Of a stretch of DNA of 20,237 bases, positions 20,237 through 20,237 are shown piece by piece (position 1 is the first letter of the stretch; each line of letters begins with the position of its first letter). This DNA is from a virus. The position numbers and the translations under genes were made by a program. The stretch is from IMG/VR virus record IMGVR_UViG_3300042934_001108, positions 1-20,237 of that record; one strand, 5' to 3'. The notes under the pieces were generated by a model, which ran no database searches, was not told the origin of the DNA, and saw nothing but the letters and a program-made list of their open reading frames with translations.

Positions 20237-20237
20237 T

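Noticed and set aside
1-20237. CRISPR array, insertion sequence or transposase
   Set aside because: No regularly spaced repeats, transposase gene or terminal inverted repeats with target duplications are visible.

Overview
The window is one long, tightly packed block of phage structural genes, all read on the minus strand, so the biological order runs from high to low coordinates. Ribosome-binding sites are strong and Gram-positive in style (AGGAGG class). The late regulator resembles the PBSX Xpf/ArpU group of sigma-like proteins, and base composition is moderate. Together these point to a prophage or temperate phage of a Bacillota (Bacilli) host. No host gene, lysis gene, repressor or replication gene lies inside the window, so whether it is an integrated prophage or a free phage genome cannot be decided here.

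Layout in transcription order: a possible 3' end of an earlier gene (20201-20236); a strong intrinsic terminator (20131-20180); a 45-residue basic protein; an Xpf-like sigma-region-4 regulator; a short, catalytic-domain-only tyrosine recombinase; and a 405-bp intergenic region (18520-18924) rich in dyads. Then comes a lambda-like packaging and head module: TerS (Nu1), TerL (GpA), a gpW-like connector, portal (gpB), a ClpP-fold protease (gpC) with an internal Nu3-like scaffold start, decoration protein D, major capsid protein E, a small connector-region protein, an FII-like protein and a gpZ-like protein. Next is a P2-like contractile tail module: probable tail terminator, a conserved small protein, sheath, tube, the gpE/gpE' frameshift pair, tape measure, gpX (LysM), gpD hub, mini-gpV (OB fold), gpU fused to an SH3-like domain, gpW/gp25, gpJ, gpI and the start of a tail-fibre gene that leaves the window at base 1.

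The phage is therefore a mosaic: a lambda-type capsid on a P2/Mu-type contractile tail. Several things are not visible in a plain open-reading-frame list. These are a -1 frameshift producing gpE-E' (slippery site 7511-7517), an internal GTG start with a perfect Shine-Dalgarno for a scaffold inside the protease gene (13598), and an intergenic region with two copies of a CCCTTGATA-N4/5-AGGGTTT element in opposite orientation beside a FimB-sized recombinase. That region also holds a GC-rich dyad cluster that is the best candidate for cos.

The most speculative but most interesting idea is that the recombinase acts on the intergenic elements, as a fimS-like switch or a resolution site, to affect late-gene expression or DNA processing. 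The sequence alone does not prove this.
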